A stretch of 64,000 bases of DNA. Source: Oscillospiraceae bacterium. Its GTDB lineage: Bacteria; Bacillota; Clostridia; Oscillospirales; Oscillospiraceae. The stretch's first letter is position 1. Every line of letters begins with the position of its first letter. A program made the translations under genes and the position numbers. Shown one piece after another: positions 25,570-33,702 of this stretch. The DNA is taken from NCBI GenBank assembly GCA_017535865.1, contig JAFXTM010000102.1:1-64000 (forward strand), written 5' to 3'. The notes beneath the pieces are model-generated. The model made no database searches. It was not told where the DNA came from and was given only the letters and a program-made list of their open reading frames with translations.

Positions 25570-26232
25570 ATGAAGAAAGACACAAAAAACGACATGACCG
25601 AACTCGTCTTCATTCTGGACCGCAGCGGCTCGATGAACCCGCTGGCGGCCGACACCATCGGCGGCTTCAACTCGATGATCGAGAAACAGAAGCGCGAAGC
25701 GGGCCGGGCTTTTGTCACGACTGTCCTCTTTGACACGGAGATGGAGCGCATCCATGACCGCCTGGACCTGGACAAGGTACCGGTCCTGACGAACCGCGAG
25801 TATGTCCCCGGTGGCTGCACGGCGCTGCTGGACGCGGTCGGCTTCACGATCAAGCACATCGCGAAGATCCATCGCTACGCCCGACCCGAGGATGTGCCGG
25901 CCAAGACGGTATTCGTGATCACCACGGACGGCCTGGAAAACGCGAGCCGCTGTTTCTCCCGGGCGAAAGTGAAGCAGATGATCGAGCACGAGCAGGAAAA
26001 GTACGGCTGGGAATTCCTGTTCCTGGGGGCCAATATCGACGCCGCGGAGACGGCGTCCGATATCGGGATCCGCAGGGACCGGGCCGCGAACTTCTACGCC
26101 GACAGCATGGGCGTCGAGCTCAGCTTTGACTCCGTGTCCGAGGCGGTATCCACGGCCCGCAGCGGCAGGATGTTCTCGCCTTCCTGGAAAGCGAAGGTGG
26201 AGGAAAACTACTTTTCCCACTGTGACGACTGA
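25570..26232 (+). CDS. VWA-domain protein
   Basis: 220 residues made almost entirely of a von Willebrand A domain. The metal site is intact: FILDRSGSM (DxSxS), the Thr in GGCTALLDAV and VITTDGLENAS. It has no signal peptide, so it acts in the cytoplasm, probably as a protein-protein interaction module. It starts at 25570 after AGGAGG and is followed 18 bases later by a YbjN-like gene. Confidence 0.85.
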   Translation: MKKDTKNDMTELVFILDRSGSMNPLAADTIGGFNSMIEKQKREAGRAFVTTVLFDTEMERIHDRLDLDKVPVLTNREYVPGGCTALLDAVGFTIKHIAKIHRYARPEDVPAKTVFVITTDGLENASRCFSRAKVKQMIEHEQEKYGWEFLFLGANIDAAETASDIGIRRDRAANFYADSMGVELSFDSVSEAVSTARSGRMFSPSWKAKVEENYFSHCDD

Positions 26233-26250
26233 GCGGGAAGGGAGACTGCC

Positions 26251-26808
26251 ATGATCCACAAAGCAACGCAGCTCATCATGGAGAGCTTTGACCGGCACGG
26301 CGTGCTGTATCGGGTGACGGAGACCGACGAGGTCTCCGCGGTCGAGGCGGTCTTTGATGTGAAGGCGGGGCCGGAAGTCACGGCGCGCTTTCTCTCGGAG
26401 GACGAGGAAAACCATGTATCCGTGCGTGTTTTCGGACTCCTGCACCGGATCCCCGCCGCCCGGCGGACGGCTGCTCTGGAGGCCTGCAACGAACTGAGCG
26501 AAAAGCTCCGTTTTTTCAAGTTCTGCCTGGACCCCTGCTCCAATGTGAATGTCGAGACGGATCTCCCGACCCGCACCGGCGACGACTGCCTCGGGGAGTG
26601 CTGCTTTGAGCTGTTCGTGCGCCTGATGAACGTACTGGAAAATGAGTATCCCGTTCTGGCAAAGGCCGTGTACGACAATGACGACGGGCAGAAAAACCGT
26701 CTGCTTTTAAGACTGCTCGATGAGCTGCACCGAAACCCGCTGGTCCTGACCGACGCCGGACCCGCTCTTCCCGGCGACGGCGCCGCCGGGAACACGCGCC
26801 GGGAATAA
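26251..26808 (+). CDS. YbjN-like (type III secretion chaperone-like) protein
   Basis: 185 residues. The N-terminal 140 residues fit the YbjN fold: HGVLYRVTETDEVSAVEAVFDVKAGPEVTARFLSEDEENHVSVRVFGL, then AALEACNELSEKLRFFKFCLD. YbjN proteins resemble secretion chaperones but their clients are unknown. GGAAGGGAGACTGCC precedes the ATG. Cotranscription with the VWA gene is likely. Confidence 0.6.
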   Translation: MIHKATQLIMESFDRHGVLYRVTETDEVSAVEAVFDVKAGPEVTARFLSEDEENHVSVRVFGLLHRIPAARRTAALEACNELSEKLRFFKFCLDPCSNVNVETDLPTRTGDDCLGECCFELFVRLMNVLENEYPVLAKAVYDNDDGQKNRLLLRLLDELHRNPLVLTDAGPALPGDGAAGNTRRE

Positions 26809-26831
26809 CCCCTCCCGTGTCGAAGAAAAAA

Positions 26832-26876
26832 GAAAGCCGGTATTCCCCGCCCGATTCGGGAGGAGAATGCCGGCTT
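26832..26876 (+). terminator. Hairpin after the VWA-YbjN pair
   Basis: GAAAGCCGGTATTC pairs with GAATGCCGGCTTC around a GC-rich loop; the tail is TCTGCGGG, so it is a weak terminator by U-tract. Confidence 0.55.
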
Positions 26877-26921
26877 CTCTGCGGGAAAAGAGTGCCTCCG
26901 TCCGGACTGTGCAGTTTCCCG

Positions 26922-26950
26922 TTTTCATTTTCCCTCGGATATGGTATACT
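26922..26950 (+). promoter_or_regulatory. Promoter of the flavodoxin gene
   Basis: TTTTCA (26922-26927), 17 bases, TATACT (26945-26950). Confidence 0.55.
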
Positions 26951-27044
26951 GTACGAAACGGAAAACAAGCGGGAAAAGGCGCTGCCGGCGGCTCCGGGAG
27001 AGGGGTGCCGCGCTGCGTTTTTGGAGGGAAAGGAGCAAAAAAGT

Positions 27045-27530
27045 ATGAAGACCCTGATCGTATATTATTCCCTTGAGGGCAATACGGACTATGCGGCGCA
27101 GAAGCTCGCCGCCGCGCTCGAAGCCGACACGCTGCGCCTTGAGCCGGAAAAAGCTTACCCAAACGCGGGCTTCCGCAAGTTCTTCTGGGGCGGCAAGAGC
27201 GCTGTGATGGCGGAGACGCCGAAGCTCCTGCCCTACGCCTTTGACCCCGCGGCCTGGGACCGTATCGTGTTCGGCTTCCCGGTGTGGGCGAGCAACGTGA
27301 CGCCTCCGATCCGCAGTTTCATCAAGGAAAACGATCTGCGCGGCAAACGCATCGCCGCCTTCGCCTGCGAGAGCGGGGCGGGCGCCGAGAAGGCTTTTGA
27401 GAAGCTGCGGGCCGCGCTGGGGATCGGGACGCTGGAGGCCGAGCTGGTGCTGATCGATCCGAAAGCCCGGCCCAGCGAGGAGAACGAGAGAAAGCTCCGG
27501 GCCTTCTGCGAGACGCTCGCGGCGGGCTGA
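27045..27530 (+). CDS. Flavodoxin-like protein
   Basis: 161 residues. LIVYYSLEGNTDYAA is the FMN phosphate-binding loop of flavodoxins and VFGFPVWASNVTPPIRSFI the following isoalloxazine loop. It probably carries electrons or acts as an NAD(P)H-linked FMN reductase partner in the cytoplasm. The start at 27045 follows GGAGGGAAAGGAGC; the frame is open upstream but has no function there. Confidence 0.87.
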   Translation: MKTLIVYYSLEGNTDYAAQKLAAALEADTLRLEPEKAYPNAGFRKFFWGGKSAVMAETPKLLPYAFDPAAWDRIVFGFPVWASNVTPPIRSFIKENDLRGKRIAAFACESGAGAEKAFEKLRAALGIGTLEAELVLIDPKARPSEENERKLRAFCETLAAG

Positions 27531-27591
27531 GACCCGGCCCGGGCGCTGGATCGGGAGAAAATCAAAGAATGAGAGAAAGAGAGGCTGCCGC

Positions 27592-28260
27592 ATGTTTGTT
27601 TTCTGGGGAGACGGCTCCGCCGCGTCAAAGGCGCTGGTCGACGCGATCCGCGTCCGGAGCACGGAGAATTTCAACTGGACCTTCATCTTCATCCTGGCTG
27701 TGGTGTTCTATGTCTACTGGACGGAGATCCATCAGAGAAATACGGAGGTGCTCTGCGCCGGGCTCGCCCTGTACGGCGTGCACTGGCTGTACGAGATCGG
27801 CAACGCCGTGATCGGGCATGTGACCGGCTACCCGCTGTGGTCGGTCTCAAATGCGTCGACCACCTTTATCCTGCTGATCGGCGTGTGCTGGGAGCTCTCG
27901 ATGATGTTCTCCCTCGCGGGCATGATCTCCTTCAAGATGCTGCCGCACGACCGCAGCACGCGCTATTTCGCCAGGAACGGAAAGGGCGGGATCGACTGCC
28001 GCCTCGTCGGGGCGCTGGAGATGGCGCTGCTGTTCGCGCTGTTTGAGTCCTTTCTCGCGGGGACGAGCAACCATTCCTTTATCTGGGTCTATAAGTGGTG
28101 GGGCGTGATCCCGGTGTTCTTCACGACCTACGTGCCCTTTTTCCTCGCCAGCAACTATGTGCCGGACATGGAGCCGAAGAAGCGGCGGGCCTTCCTCCTT
28201 GGGCTGTGGGGCCTGGTCGCGCTGCTGCTGGCCGTCCTGATCCCGCTGGGTATCATCTGA
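27592..28260 (+). CDS. Polytopic membrane protein of unknown function
   Basis: 222 residues with about six membrane helices, including FIFILAVVFYVYW, LYGVHWLYEIGNAVIGHV, TTFILLIGVCWELSMMFSL and LWGLVALLLAVLIPLGI. The conserved-looking polar residues within helices (HWLYEIGNA, CWELSMM, FALFESFLAG) suggest a transporter or membrane enzyme. No family is recognised. Followed five bases later by an MmcQ/YjbR gene. Confidence 0.65.
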   Translation: MFVFWGDGSAASKALVDAIRVRSTENFNWTFIFILAVVFYVYWTEIHQRNTEVLCAGLALYGVHWLYEIGNAVIGHVTGYPLWSVSNASTTFILLIGVCWELSMMFSLAGMISFKMLPHDRSTRYFARNGKGGIDCRLVGALEMALLFALFESFLAGTSNHSFIWVYKWWGVIPVFFTTYVPFFLASNYVPDMEPKKRRAFLLGLWGLVALLLAVLIPLGII

Positions 28261-28264
28261 GAAT

Positions 28265-28654
28265 ATGACGAAAGAGGAACTGATCCGCTATGTCGCGGAG
28301 CGCTTTTCGACGGACCCGGAGTACCCCTGGGACGACGAAAGCTTCATCTTCCGCCACAGCGCGAACCGCAAATGGTTCGCCGTCGCGATGCGCGTGCCCT
28401 ATACGCGTCTGGGAATCGAGCGGGAGGGGCTTGCGGATATCGTCGATGTGAAGTGCAGCCCGCTGCTGATGGGCGCCTACCGGGGGCTGCCCGGGATCCT
28501 GCCGGGCTATCACATGAACAAGGAGCACTGGCTTACGATCCGGCTTGACGGGAGCGCGGAAGAGGGCGTCATCCGGGAGCTCTTCGAGCTCAGCTTCGAC
28601 CTGACGAACCGCACTCCAAAACGCCGACGGCCGCCCGGCGGCGAGAAAATATAG
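28265..28654 (+). CDS. MmcQ/YjbR family DNA-binding-like protein
   Basis: 129 residues, the usual length of the family. YVAERFSTDPEYPWDD, FRHSANRKWFAVAMRVP, KCSPLLMGAYRGLPGILPGYHMNKEHWLTI and LSFDLT are the conserved stretches of the CyaY-like MmcQ/YjbR fold. The biochemical role is not established. It ends at a bidirectional terminator shared with the convergent guanylate-kinase-like gene. Confidence 0.88.
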   Translation: MTKEELIRYVAERFSTDPEYPWDDESFIFRHSANRKWFAVAMRVPYTRLGIEREGLADIVDVKCSPLLMGAYRGLPGILPGYHMNKEHWLTIRLDGSAEEGVIRELFELSFDLTNRTPKRRRPPGGEKI

Positions 28655-28687
28655 AAAACGCCTGCGCCATTGGGGCGCAGGCGTTTT
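28655..28687. terminator. Bidirectional terminator between convergent genes
   Basis: AAAACGCCTGCGCC pairs with GGGCGCAGGCGTTTT around a short loop; A and T tracts on both sides serve both strands. Confidence 0.9.
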
Positions 28688-28709
28688 CATATCCGTTCGG
28701 GAGGGAGAC

Positions 28710-29252
28710 TCAGCTGTCCAGGAGCGTGTTGAAGGCGGCGACAGCCGCGGGGATATCGTCGCTGTTCACAACGTGATCGCAGAAACCCGCGAGCGCGCGT
28801 TGGCGATCGGCCGTCTCCATACGCACGGAGACCTCGAACTCGCTCCGGGCGATCCGGCGATACCGCTCGCGCAGCACGGCGGGCGAGGGCTCGACATAGA
28901 CGCAGACCGCGGCGGGCATGCTGCGCTTGACCTGGGCGGCGCGCTCGACCGAGAGGTTCAGCAGCACGTTCCGGCCGGCGGCCAGCTGCTCCTCCACAAG
29001 CCGCCGGGAGGTGCCGTAATCGTTCCCGGCAAACTCCGTTGTCTCCAGCAGCTCGCCCGCCTCCTTCAGCGCGTTCCAGCCTTCAAGGTCATAGAAATAA
29101 AAACCGACGCCGTCCCGCTCGCCTTCCTTGGGCTTGCGCGCGGTCAGCGGCGTGACCGCGGCGAGATCCTCCCGCGCCGCAAACAGCGCGCGCACCAGCT
29201 CGCCGATACCGGCGCCGGACGGCCCCGTGACCACAAACAGCTTTTTGCTCAT
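28710..29252 (-). CDS. Guanylate-kinase-like protein with degenerate P-loop
   Basis: 180 residues with the guanylate kinase layout: a P-loop, LTARKPKEGERDGVGFYF (GMP-binding), FAGNDYGTSRRLVEEQLAAGRNVLL, and a C-terminal helix. The P-loop reads GPSGAGIGE, where active enzymes have GPSGxGKGT: the phosphate-binding Lys is Ile and the Thr is Glu. It is therefore unlikely to phosphorylate GMP and may be a pseudokinase or act on another ligand. CAAAGGAGAATCGCAT precedes the start, and a good promoter precedes that. Confidence 0.8.
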   Translation of the reverse strand: MSKKLFVVTGPSGAGIGELVRALFAAREDLAAVTPLTARKPKEGERDGVGFYFYDLEGWNALKEAGELLETTEFAGNDYGTSRRLVEEQLAAGRNVLLNLSVERAAQVKRSMPAAVCVYVEPSPAVLRERYRRIARSEFEVSVRMETADRQRALAGFCDHVVNSDDIPAAVAAFNTLLDS

Positions 29253-29287
29253 ATGCGATTCTCCTTTGTGAAGCTGATCCTGCCTGT

Positions 29288-29316
29288 ATGATACAGGAGT
29301 TCCCGCCTGTTTTCAA
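29288..29316 (-). promoter_or_regulatory. Promoter of the guanylate-kinase-like gene
   Basis: On the minus strand TTGAAA (29316-29311), 17 bases, TATCAT (29293-29288). Confidence 0.7.
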
Positions 29317-29346
29317 GAGGAGAAAACGCGCAGCGGGAGAGGACGC

Positions 29347-29375
29347 TTGTTTTTCGCCCGTGACTGCGCTATACT
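29347..29375 (+). promoter_or_regulatory. Promoter of the Nudix gene
   Basis: TTGTTT (29347-29352), 17 bases, TATACT (29370-29375), divergent from the gene to its left. Confidence 0.7.
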
Positions 29376-29397
29376 GGGCGGCGGGAGGGAGAGAAGC

Positions 29398-29955
29398 GTG
29401 GAATACTTTGACGTCTGTGACGAGCAGGGCGAGCCCACCGGCGAGGTCGTGGAGCGGGGCCGCGCGCACCGCGAGGGGATCCGGCACCGCACCGCGCATG
29501 TCTGGATCCTGCGGCAGCGTGCGGATAAAACGGAGATCCTGCTGCAGAAGCGCAGCCGGAACAAGGACTCCTTCCCCGGCCTGTACGACACCTCCTCCGC
29601 CGGCCACGTCCCGGCCGGGGACGAGCCGCTCCGCTCCGCGCTGCGGGAGCTGGAGGAAGAGCTTGGCATCCGCGCGGAGGCGGAGGATCTGCGCTTCATC
29701 GGGACGATCGAGAACGTCTATGAACGCCGCTTTCGCGGCGAGCTTTTCCGCGACAACGAGCACTGCCGCGTATACGTGTATACCCGCCCGGTGGACTCCG
29801 CCGCGCTGCGGCTGCAGCCGGACGAGGTGGAACGTGTGGACTGGTTCGGTCTGGAAGAAGTCCGCCGGGAGATCGCGCAGAGCCGCGAACGCTTCTGCGT
29901 CCCGCGGGAAGGCCTGGAACTGCTGCAGCGCTTCCTGAAAGAAGAACCGCGCTGA
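29398..29955 (+). CDS. Nudix hydrolase, IPP-isomerase-like (YfcD type)
   Basis: 185 residues. VEYFDVCDEQGEPTGEVVERGRAHREGIRHRTAHVWIL is the start typical of the YfcD/isopentenyl-diphosphate-isomerase-like Nudix branch; the box AGHVPAGDEPLRSALRELEEELGI is intact. The GTG at 29398 is preferred over an upstream ATG at 29347, which lies on the -35 element, and follows GGGAGGGAGAGAAGC. Substrate unknown. Confidence 0.85.
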   Translation: MEYFDVCDEQGEPTGEVVERGRAHREGIRHRTAHVWILRQRADKTEILLQKRSRNKDSFPGLYDTSSAGHVPAGDEPLRSALRELEEELGIRAEAEDLRFIGTIENVYERRFRGELFRDNEHCRVYVYTRPVDSAALRLQPDEVERVDWFGLEEVRREIAQSRERFCVPREGLELLQRFLKEEPR

Positions 29956-29986
29956 AAAGACGCTCCGCCCTGCGGACCCCCTCGGG

Positions 29987-30598
29987 TCACTGCGGCTTTG
30001 ACAGACGGCGCAGCAGCGGGAAGAACAAGCCGCCGCAGAGATTGCCAAGGGAAATGATCAGAATGCACAGGACCGCACGAGGGCTCCAGGCCCCCGCGAC
30101 CCAGAAATAGAACATGTCCGCGACGCTGTGTTCCGCCCCGCAGAGGATAAAGACCATCACCCCGAAAAAGAGAGAGAGATACTTCCCGAGCTCATGCGGA
30201 TTGCTCCGGTAGCCTTCGACAGCGATATAGATACAGATGTTGCAGAATACGCCGAGGAAAAACAGGCTCAGCAAGGAGTCACCGGTCTTGACAGCACACA
30301 GCGAGGCGGCACGCTCCGCAACGGAAGCGATGCGCGTGAGGCGCACGGCGAGCGCGGCAAGTCCCGTCCCGCAGAGATTCCCCAGCCAGATGAGCGGCAG
30401 CGCGAGGGCATAGGCGCGGTCGTTGTCGAACAGATAGCAGAGCTTCCCGGTGAACAGATGCAGCCCAAAGGTGCAGATGACGAACAGGCCGATCGTAAAG
30501 AGCGCCGCTCCGACGACGCGGTTCTCTGCCGACAGCAGCTGCAGCCCGCCCAGCGCGACGCTGATTCCTGCCAGAACAGCCGAAATGAAGGTTTTCAT
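29987..30598 (-). CDS. Formate/nitrite transporter (FNT) family channel
   Basis: 203 residues with six membrane helices, shorter than FocA/NirC (about 270) because it lacks long termini. FGLHLFTGKLCYL is the early pore motif, FFLGVFCNICIYIAVEG the broken helix, and CGAEHSVADMFYF carries the pore His found in formate, nitrite and hydrosulfide channels. It likely passes a small monovalent anion such as formate across the membrane. Divergently placed to the phosphodiester glycosidase gene. Confidence 0.85.
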   Translation of the reverse strand: MKTFISAVLAGISVALGGLQLLSAENRVVGAALFTIGLFVICTFGLHLFTGKLCYLFDNDRAYALALPLIWLGNLCGTGLAALAVRLTRIASVAERAASLCAVKTGDSLLSLFFLGVFCNICIYIAVEGYRSNPHELGKYLSLFFGVMVFILCGAEHSVADMFYFWVAGAWSPRAVLCILIISLGNLCGGLFFPLLRRLSKPQ

Positions 30599-30657
30599 GG
30601 CGTTACCTCCCCGTTTTTTCCTACTATATCACAGCCTCCCCAAAAAAGAAACAGCAA

Positions 30658-30686
30658 TTGACAGGCCGCCGAGAATACGGTAAAAT
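30658..30686 (+). promoter_or_regulatory. Promoter of the phosphodiester glycosidase operon
   Basis: Perfect TTGACA (30658-30663), 17 bases, TAAAAT (30681-30686). Confidence 0.85.
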
Positions 30687-30765
30687 ACACGGGATAAGAT
30701 GCCGCCGCGCCCTTTGCGGCAGGCACGTCAGCAGGCGGGGGCCGAGGTCCCGCTGCCTTTTGCAG

Positions 30766-30801
30766 AAAGAGCTTGCACGCAAGCTCTTTTTATTCTTTTT
30801 T
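30766..30801 (+). terminator. Terminator hairpin inside the 5' leader (attenuator candidate)
   Basis: AAAGAGCTTGC (30766-30776) pairs with GCAAGCTCTTT (30779-30789) and runs into CTTTTTATTCTTTTTT. It lies between the promoter and the ATG at 30819. A GC-rich foldable segment (30731-30757) precedes it and could form a competing structure. Confidence 0.7.
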
Positions 30802-30818
30802 CAAAAAAGGAATCTGTT

Positions 30819-32468
30819 ATGAACGAACACGATTTCAATCTGGACGATATCCTGGCGGAGTTCCACCGCGAGGAGGCTGCGCCCGCGCCCGCGTCGGAGA
30901 CGCCGGAGCCCAGGCGCCGCCGGATGCCCGAGGCAGAGCCGCAGACCCTGCCCGTACGGGATGAGCCGGCCCGCCCCGCGCCGGAGGCGAAGCCTCTGCC
31001 CGCGCGCAAGGGGAGCGCCCGGCCGGCGGCGGAGCCGAAGCCTCTCTCCGCCCGAAAAAGGAACGCCCGCCCCGCGCCGGAGGAAGAGCCTGTGTCCGCC
31101 CCGAAAGGGGAGACGCCCGAAGAGGGAGCGCGGATCGCGGAAGACGAGGAAACGGAGAACAAGCCCAACGTCGGAGAGGACGACTTTGAGCAAGAACCCG
31201 TGCGCCCGCGCCGCAGTGCGGACCGCCGCCGTCCCTTCCTGTGCCTGCTGCTGAGCCTGCTGTTTCTCGCATGCCTGTGCTTTTCCGCGCTCAATCTCCA
31301 CCCCTCGCTCTCCAGCAGCTCCAGCAGTGCGGGTCACACCGGCGTGCCGACGGCGACAGCGGAACCGACGCCCGAGCCTGTGATCGCCACGCCGGAACCG
31401 ACGCCCGAGATCTTTGTGCCGTCGTTCATCGCAACCCCGGAGCCGACGCCGACGCCTGAACCGACGCCGGAACCCACGCCCGAACCGATCCATTACAGCA
31501 TCCCGGAGGGGGCGCTCGTCGCGCCCGCGCCGCGCTCCGACGGTTACGGCAGCGTCAGCAACGACAACGCCGCGCAAATGTTGGATGTGATCCGGCGCGC
31601 GCGGGAATCCGGCCTGCTGGGCGAGGACGAACGCATGGTTTTCGACCCCAACGCCAATTTCTACCGCGGCGGACACGCCAAGAACATCCGCTATTATATC
31701 GACGACACGATCCTGGTCATCCTCTGGAAGGAGGAGATCGAGGGCAACAGCGTGACCTTCACCGAAGTGAAGATCGCCGACGGCTCGCAGCTCAGACGCA
31801 AGCTGGCGGACGACAGCTTCGGCGTGCAGGTGCAGTATTTCGCCTCGGAGCTCGCGCACAGCACCAACGCTGTCGTGGCGATGAACGCGGACTACTATCT
31901 CTTCCGCGATTTCGGCATCGTGGCCTATAACCGCGAGCTGTTCCGATTCAACACCGGCAACTACTCCGGGCAGTACAGCAAGTACAACTGCGTGGACACG
32001 CTCTTCGTTACCTCCGGCGGCGACTTCCTGTACAAGCGCATCGGCGAGGAGAGCAGCCGCGAATCCATCCAGCAGTTCATCTGGGACAACGATGTGCTCT
32101 TCACCATTGCCTTTGGCCCGGTGCTGGTGGAGAACGGACAGGCCGTCTGGTGCGACTGGTACCCGGTGGGCGAGATCAATTCCGGCTATTCCCGCGCCGG
32201 CATCGGCCAGGTGGACAAGCTGCACTACCTCTACATGTCCCTGAACCACTCGCCGGAGAAGGAGGCCCGCTGGACGGTCAACACCTTCGCGCAGCACTTT
32301 GCGGAGAAGGGCGTGATCACGGCCTACTGCCTGGATGGCGGGCAGACCGGCGAGGTGGTCTTCCAGGGCGAGGCGTATAACTACATCGACTTCAACAAGG
32401 AGCGCCAGGTCAGCGACATTATCTACTTTGCCACGGCGCTGCCTGAGGAAGGAGGCGTTTTCGGATGA
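30819..32468 (+). CDS. Membrane-anchored phosphodiester glycosidase (NAGPA domain)
   Basis: 549 residues. About 1-130 is a disordered cytoplasmic region with three near-repeats of ARPAPEAKPLPARKG type; about 138-158 is one membrane helix (FLCLLLSLLFLACLCFSAL); then a TPEPTPEP-rich wall-spanning linker. About 280-545 is an NAGPA domain (VVAMNADYYLF, FGPVLVENG, YCLDGGQTGEVVF), the fold that removes N-acetylglucosamine from phosphodiesters and is seen in bacterial envelope-polymer enzymes. The Gly-Gly-Gly/Ser motif is GGQTGE here. The stop overlaps the Lgt-like gene (ATGA). Confidence 0.83.
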   Translation: MNEHDFNLDDILAEFHREEAAPAPASETPEPRRRRMPEAEPQTLPVRDEPARPAPEAKPLPARKGSARPAAEPKPLSARKRNARPAPEEEPVSAPKGETPEEGARIAEDEETENKPNVGEDDFEQEPVRPRRSADRRRPFLCLLLSLLFLACLCFSALNLHPSLSSSSSSAGHTGVPTATAEPTPEPVIATPEPTPEIFVPSFIATPEPTPTPEPTPEPTPEPIHYSIPEGALVAPAPRSDGYGSVSNDNAAQMLDVIRRARESGLLGEDERMVFDPNANFYRGGHAKNIRYYIDDTILVILWKEEIEGNSVTFTEVKIADGSQLRRKLADDSFGVQVQYFASELAHSTNAVVAMNADYYLFRDFGIVAYNRELFRFNTGNYSGQYSKYNCVDTLFVTSGGDFLYKRIGEESSRESIQQFIWDNDVLFTIAFGPVLVENGQAVWCDWYPVGEINSGYSRAGIGQVDKLHYLYMSLNHSPEKEARWTVNTFAQHFAEKGVITAYCLDGGQTGEVVFQGEAYNYIDFNKERQVSDIIYFATALPEEGGVFG

Positions 32469-33496
32469 ACAACCTCATCCTGCTTGAGCTGTTCGGGTAT
32501 CCGATATACGCGAGCGCGGCGGTCATCACGCTCGGGATCCTGCTGTGCGTGCTGATGACGCTTGTTCTCTACCGGAAGCATCACCGCAGCGGCGCGGCGG
32601 TCCTCTGCCTTGCCGTACTGGGCTTCATATTCGGCGTGCTCTTCAGCCGCCTCTTCCACTGGTACTTCAACGCCGAGACCTATTCCTCCCTGCCCGGCGC
32701 GCTCACCGACTACAGCCACGGCAGCTTCTGCCTGCCGGGGATGCTGCTCGGACTCTGGCTCGCGGCATGGATCTGCCGCAGGCTGAACCTGACGGAGACA
32801 ATGGGCGAGCTCCTGGACGCGGCCGCGCCCGGCGTTGCGCTGCTGATCGCGTTCATCCGCCTCAGCGCGCTCTTCAACACCACCTGCCGCAGCCGCATTC
32901 TGGTAAAGACGACCTGGCTGCAGTTCCTGCCCTTCGCCACGGGCCTGAGCGATTCGGCCGGGAACGTGAGCTACCGCATGGCCACCTTTTTCATCGAGTT
33001 TCTGCTCATGCTCGCGGTGACGGGGATGGTGCTGCACTTCTTCAACGACAAAAACTGGCGGCGGATGAAACGCGGCGGCCCGCACACGGGCAACACCGCG
33101 CGGCTCTTTGTGCTGCTCTACGCCGCGGTGGAGATCGTCATGGACTCCACCCGCTACGATTCGCCGCTGATGCATTTCCGCGTGATCTCGGTGCTCAACC
33201 AATACTCGGCTTTCATCAGCCTCGCCCAGGTCTTCGCCGCCTTCACGGCGCTCGGTATTCTGATCCATCTTACCCGCTGCTCGGTGCGCAGCAACGGCTT
33301 CCGTTGGTACATCATCCCGATCTGGCTCGGCTTCTTTGCCTGCCTTTTCGTGATCGGCAAGCTCGGTGAGTACAACGTCCAGCGTTACGCGGACTATCTG
33401 CGCTGCTACGCTTTTATGTCCGCCGGCTGTATCGCCATGATCGCGCTGATCTGGCAGCTGTACCGGAGCTGCGTATCGCCGCGGGACCTGTATTGA
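32465..33496 (+). CDS. Lgt-like (prolipoprotein diacylglyceryl transferase family) membrane protein
   Basis: 343 residues, eight or so helices. The order of motifs follows Lgt: YSHGSFCLPGMLLGLWLAAW (for HGGL...GG), LLIAFIRLSALFNTTC (for the GRxGNFxNxE motif), VEIVMDSTRYD and NQYSAFISLAQVFAAF. Several Lgt catalytic residues are changed, so it is probably a paralogue with another role rather than the cell's main Lgt. The partner NAGPA gene overlaps it, which suggests a joint job at the outer membrane face. Confidence 0.65.
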   Translation: MNNLILLELFGYPIYASAAVITLGILLCVLMTLVLYRKHHRSGAAVLCLAVLGFIFGVLFSRLFHWYFNAETYSSLPGALTDYSHGSFCLPGMLLGLWLAAWICRRLNLTETMGELLDAAAPGVALLIAFIRLSALFNTTCRSRILVKTTWLQFLPFATGLSDSAGNVSYRMATFFIEFLLMLAVTGMVLHFFNDKNWRRMKRGGPHTGNTARLFVLLYAAVEIVMDSTRYDSPLMHFRVISVLNQYSAFISLAQVFAAFTALGILIHLTRCSVRSNGFRWYIIPIWLGFFACLFVIGKLGEYNVQRYADYLRCYAFMSAGCIAMIALIWQLYRSCVSPRDLY

Positions 33497-33500
33497 ACAA

Positions 33501-33531
33501 GAAGGCAGACCATTTCGCGTGGTCTGCCTTC
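33501..33531 (+). terminator. Hairpin after the Lgt-like gene
   Basis: GAAGGCAGACCA (33501-33512) pairs with TGGTCTGCCTTC (33520-33531); no T-tract. Confidence 0.55.
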
Positions 33532-33548
33532 TCTGCGCCTTCCGGCCG

Positions 33549-33587
33549 TGCGCGGAGCGTTTTTTCGGCAAAAAACGCTCCGCGCAG
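33549..33587. terminator. Strong hairpin before the ATP synthase operon
   Basis: Perfect 17-bp stem with CGGC loop: TGCGCGGAGCGTTTTTT and its complement. The T/A tract forms part of the stem. Confidence 0.75.
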
Positions 33588-33598
33588 AAAAATAAACC

Positions 33599-33627
33599 TT
33601 TTCTTTGCCTGCGCTTTGGTATATAAT
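33599..33627 (+). promoter_or_regulatory. ATP synthase operon promoter
   Basis: TATAAT at 33622-33627 with a weak TTTTCT 17 bases upstream (33599-33604); 75 bases before atpB. Confidence 0.55.
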
Positions 33628-33702
33628 TTAAACAACTGTATATGCCATTCCCAGTTCAAGGGGGCTGCCGGCCCCCCGGATTTCAATAACAGAGGTGATC
33701 GT

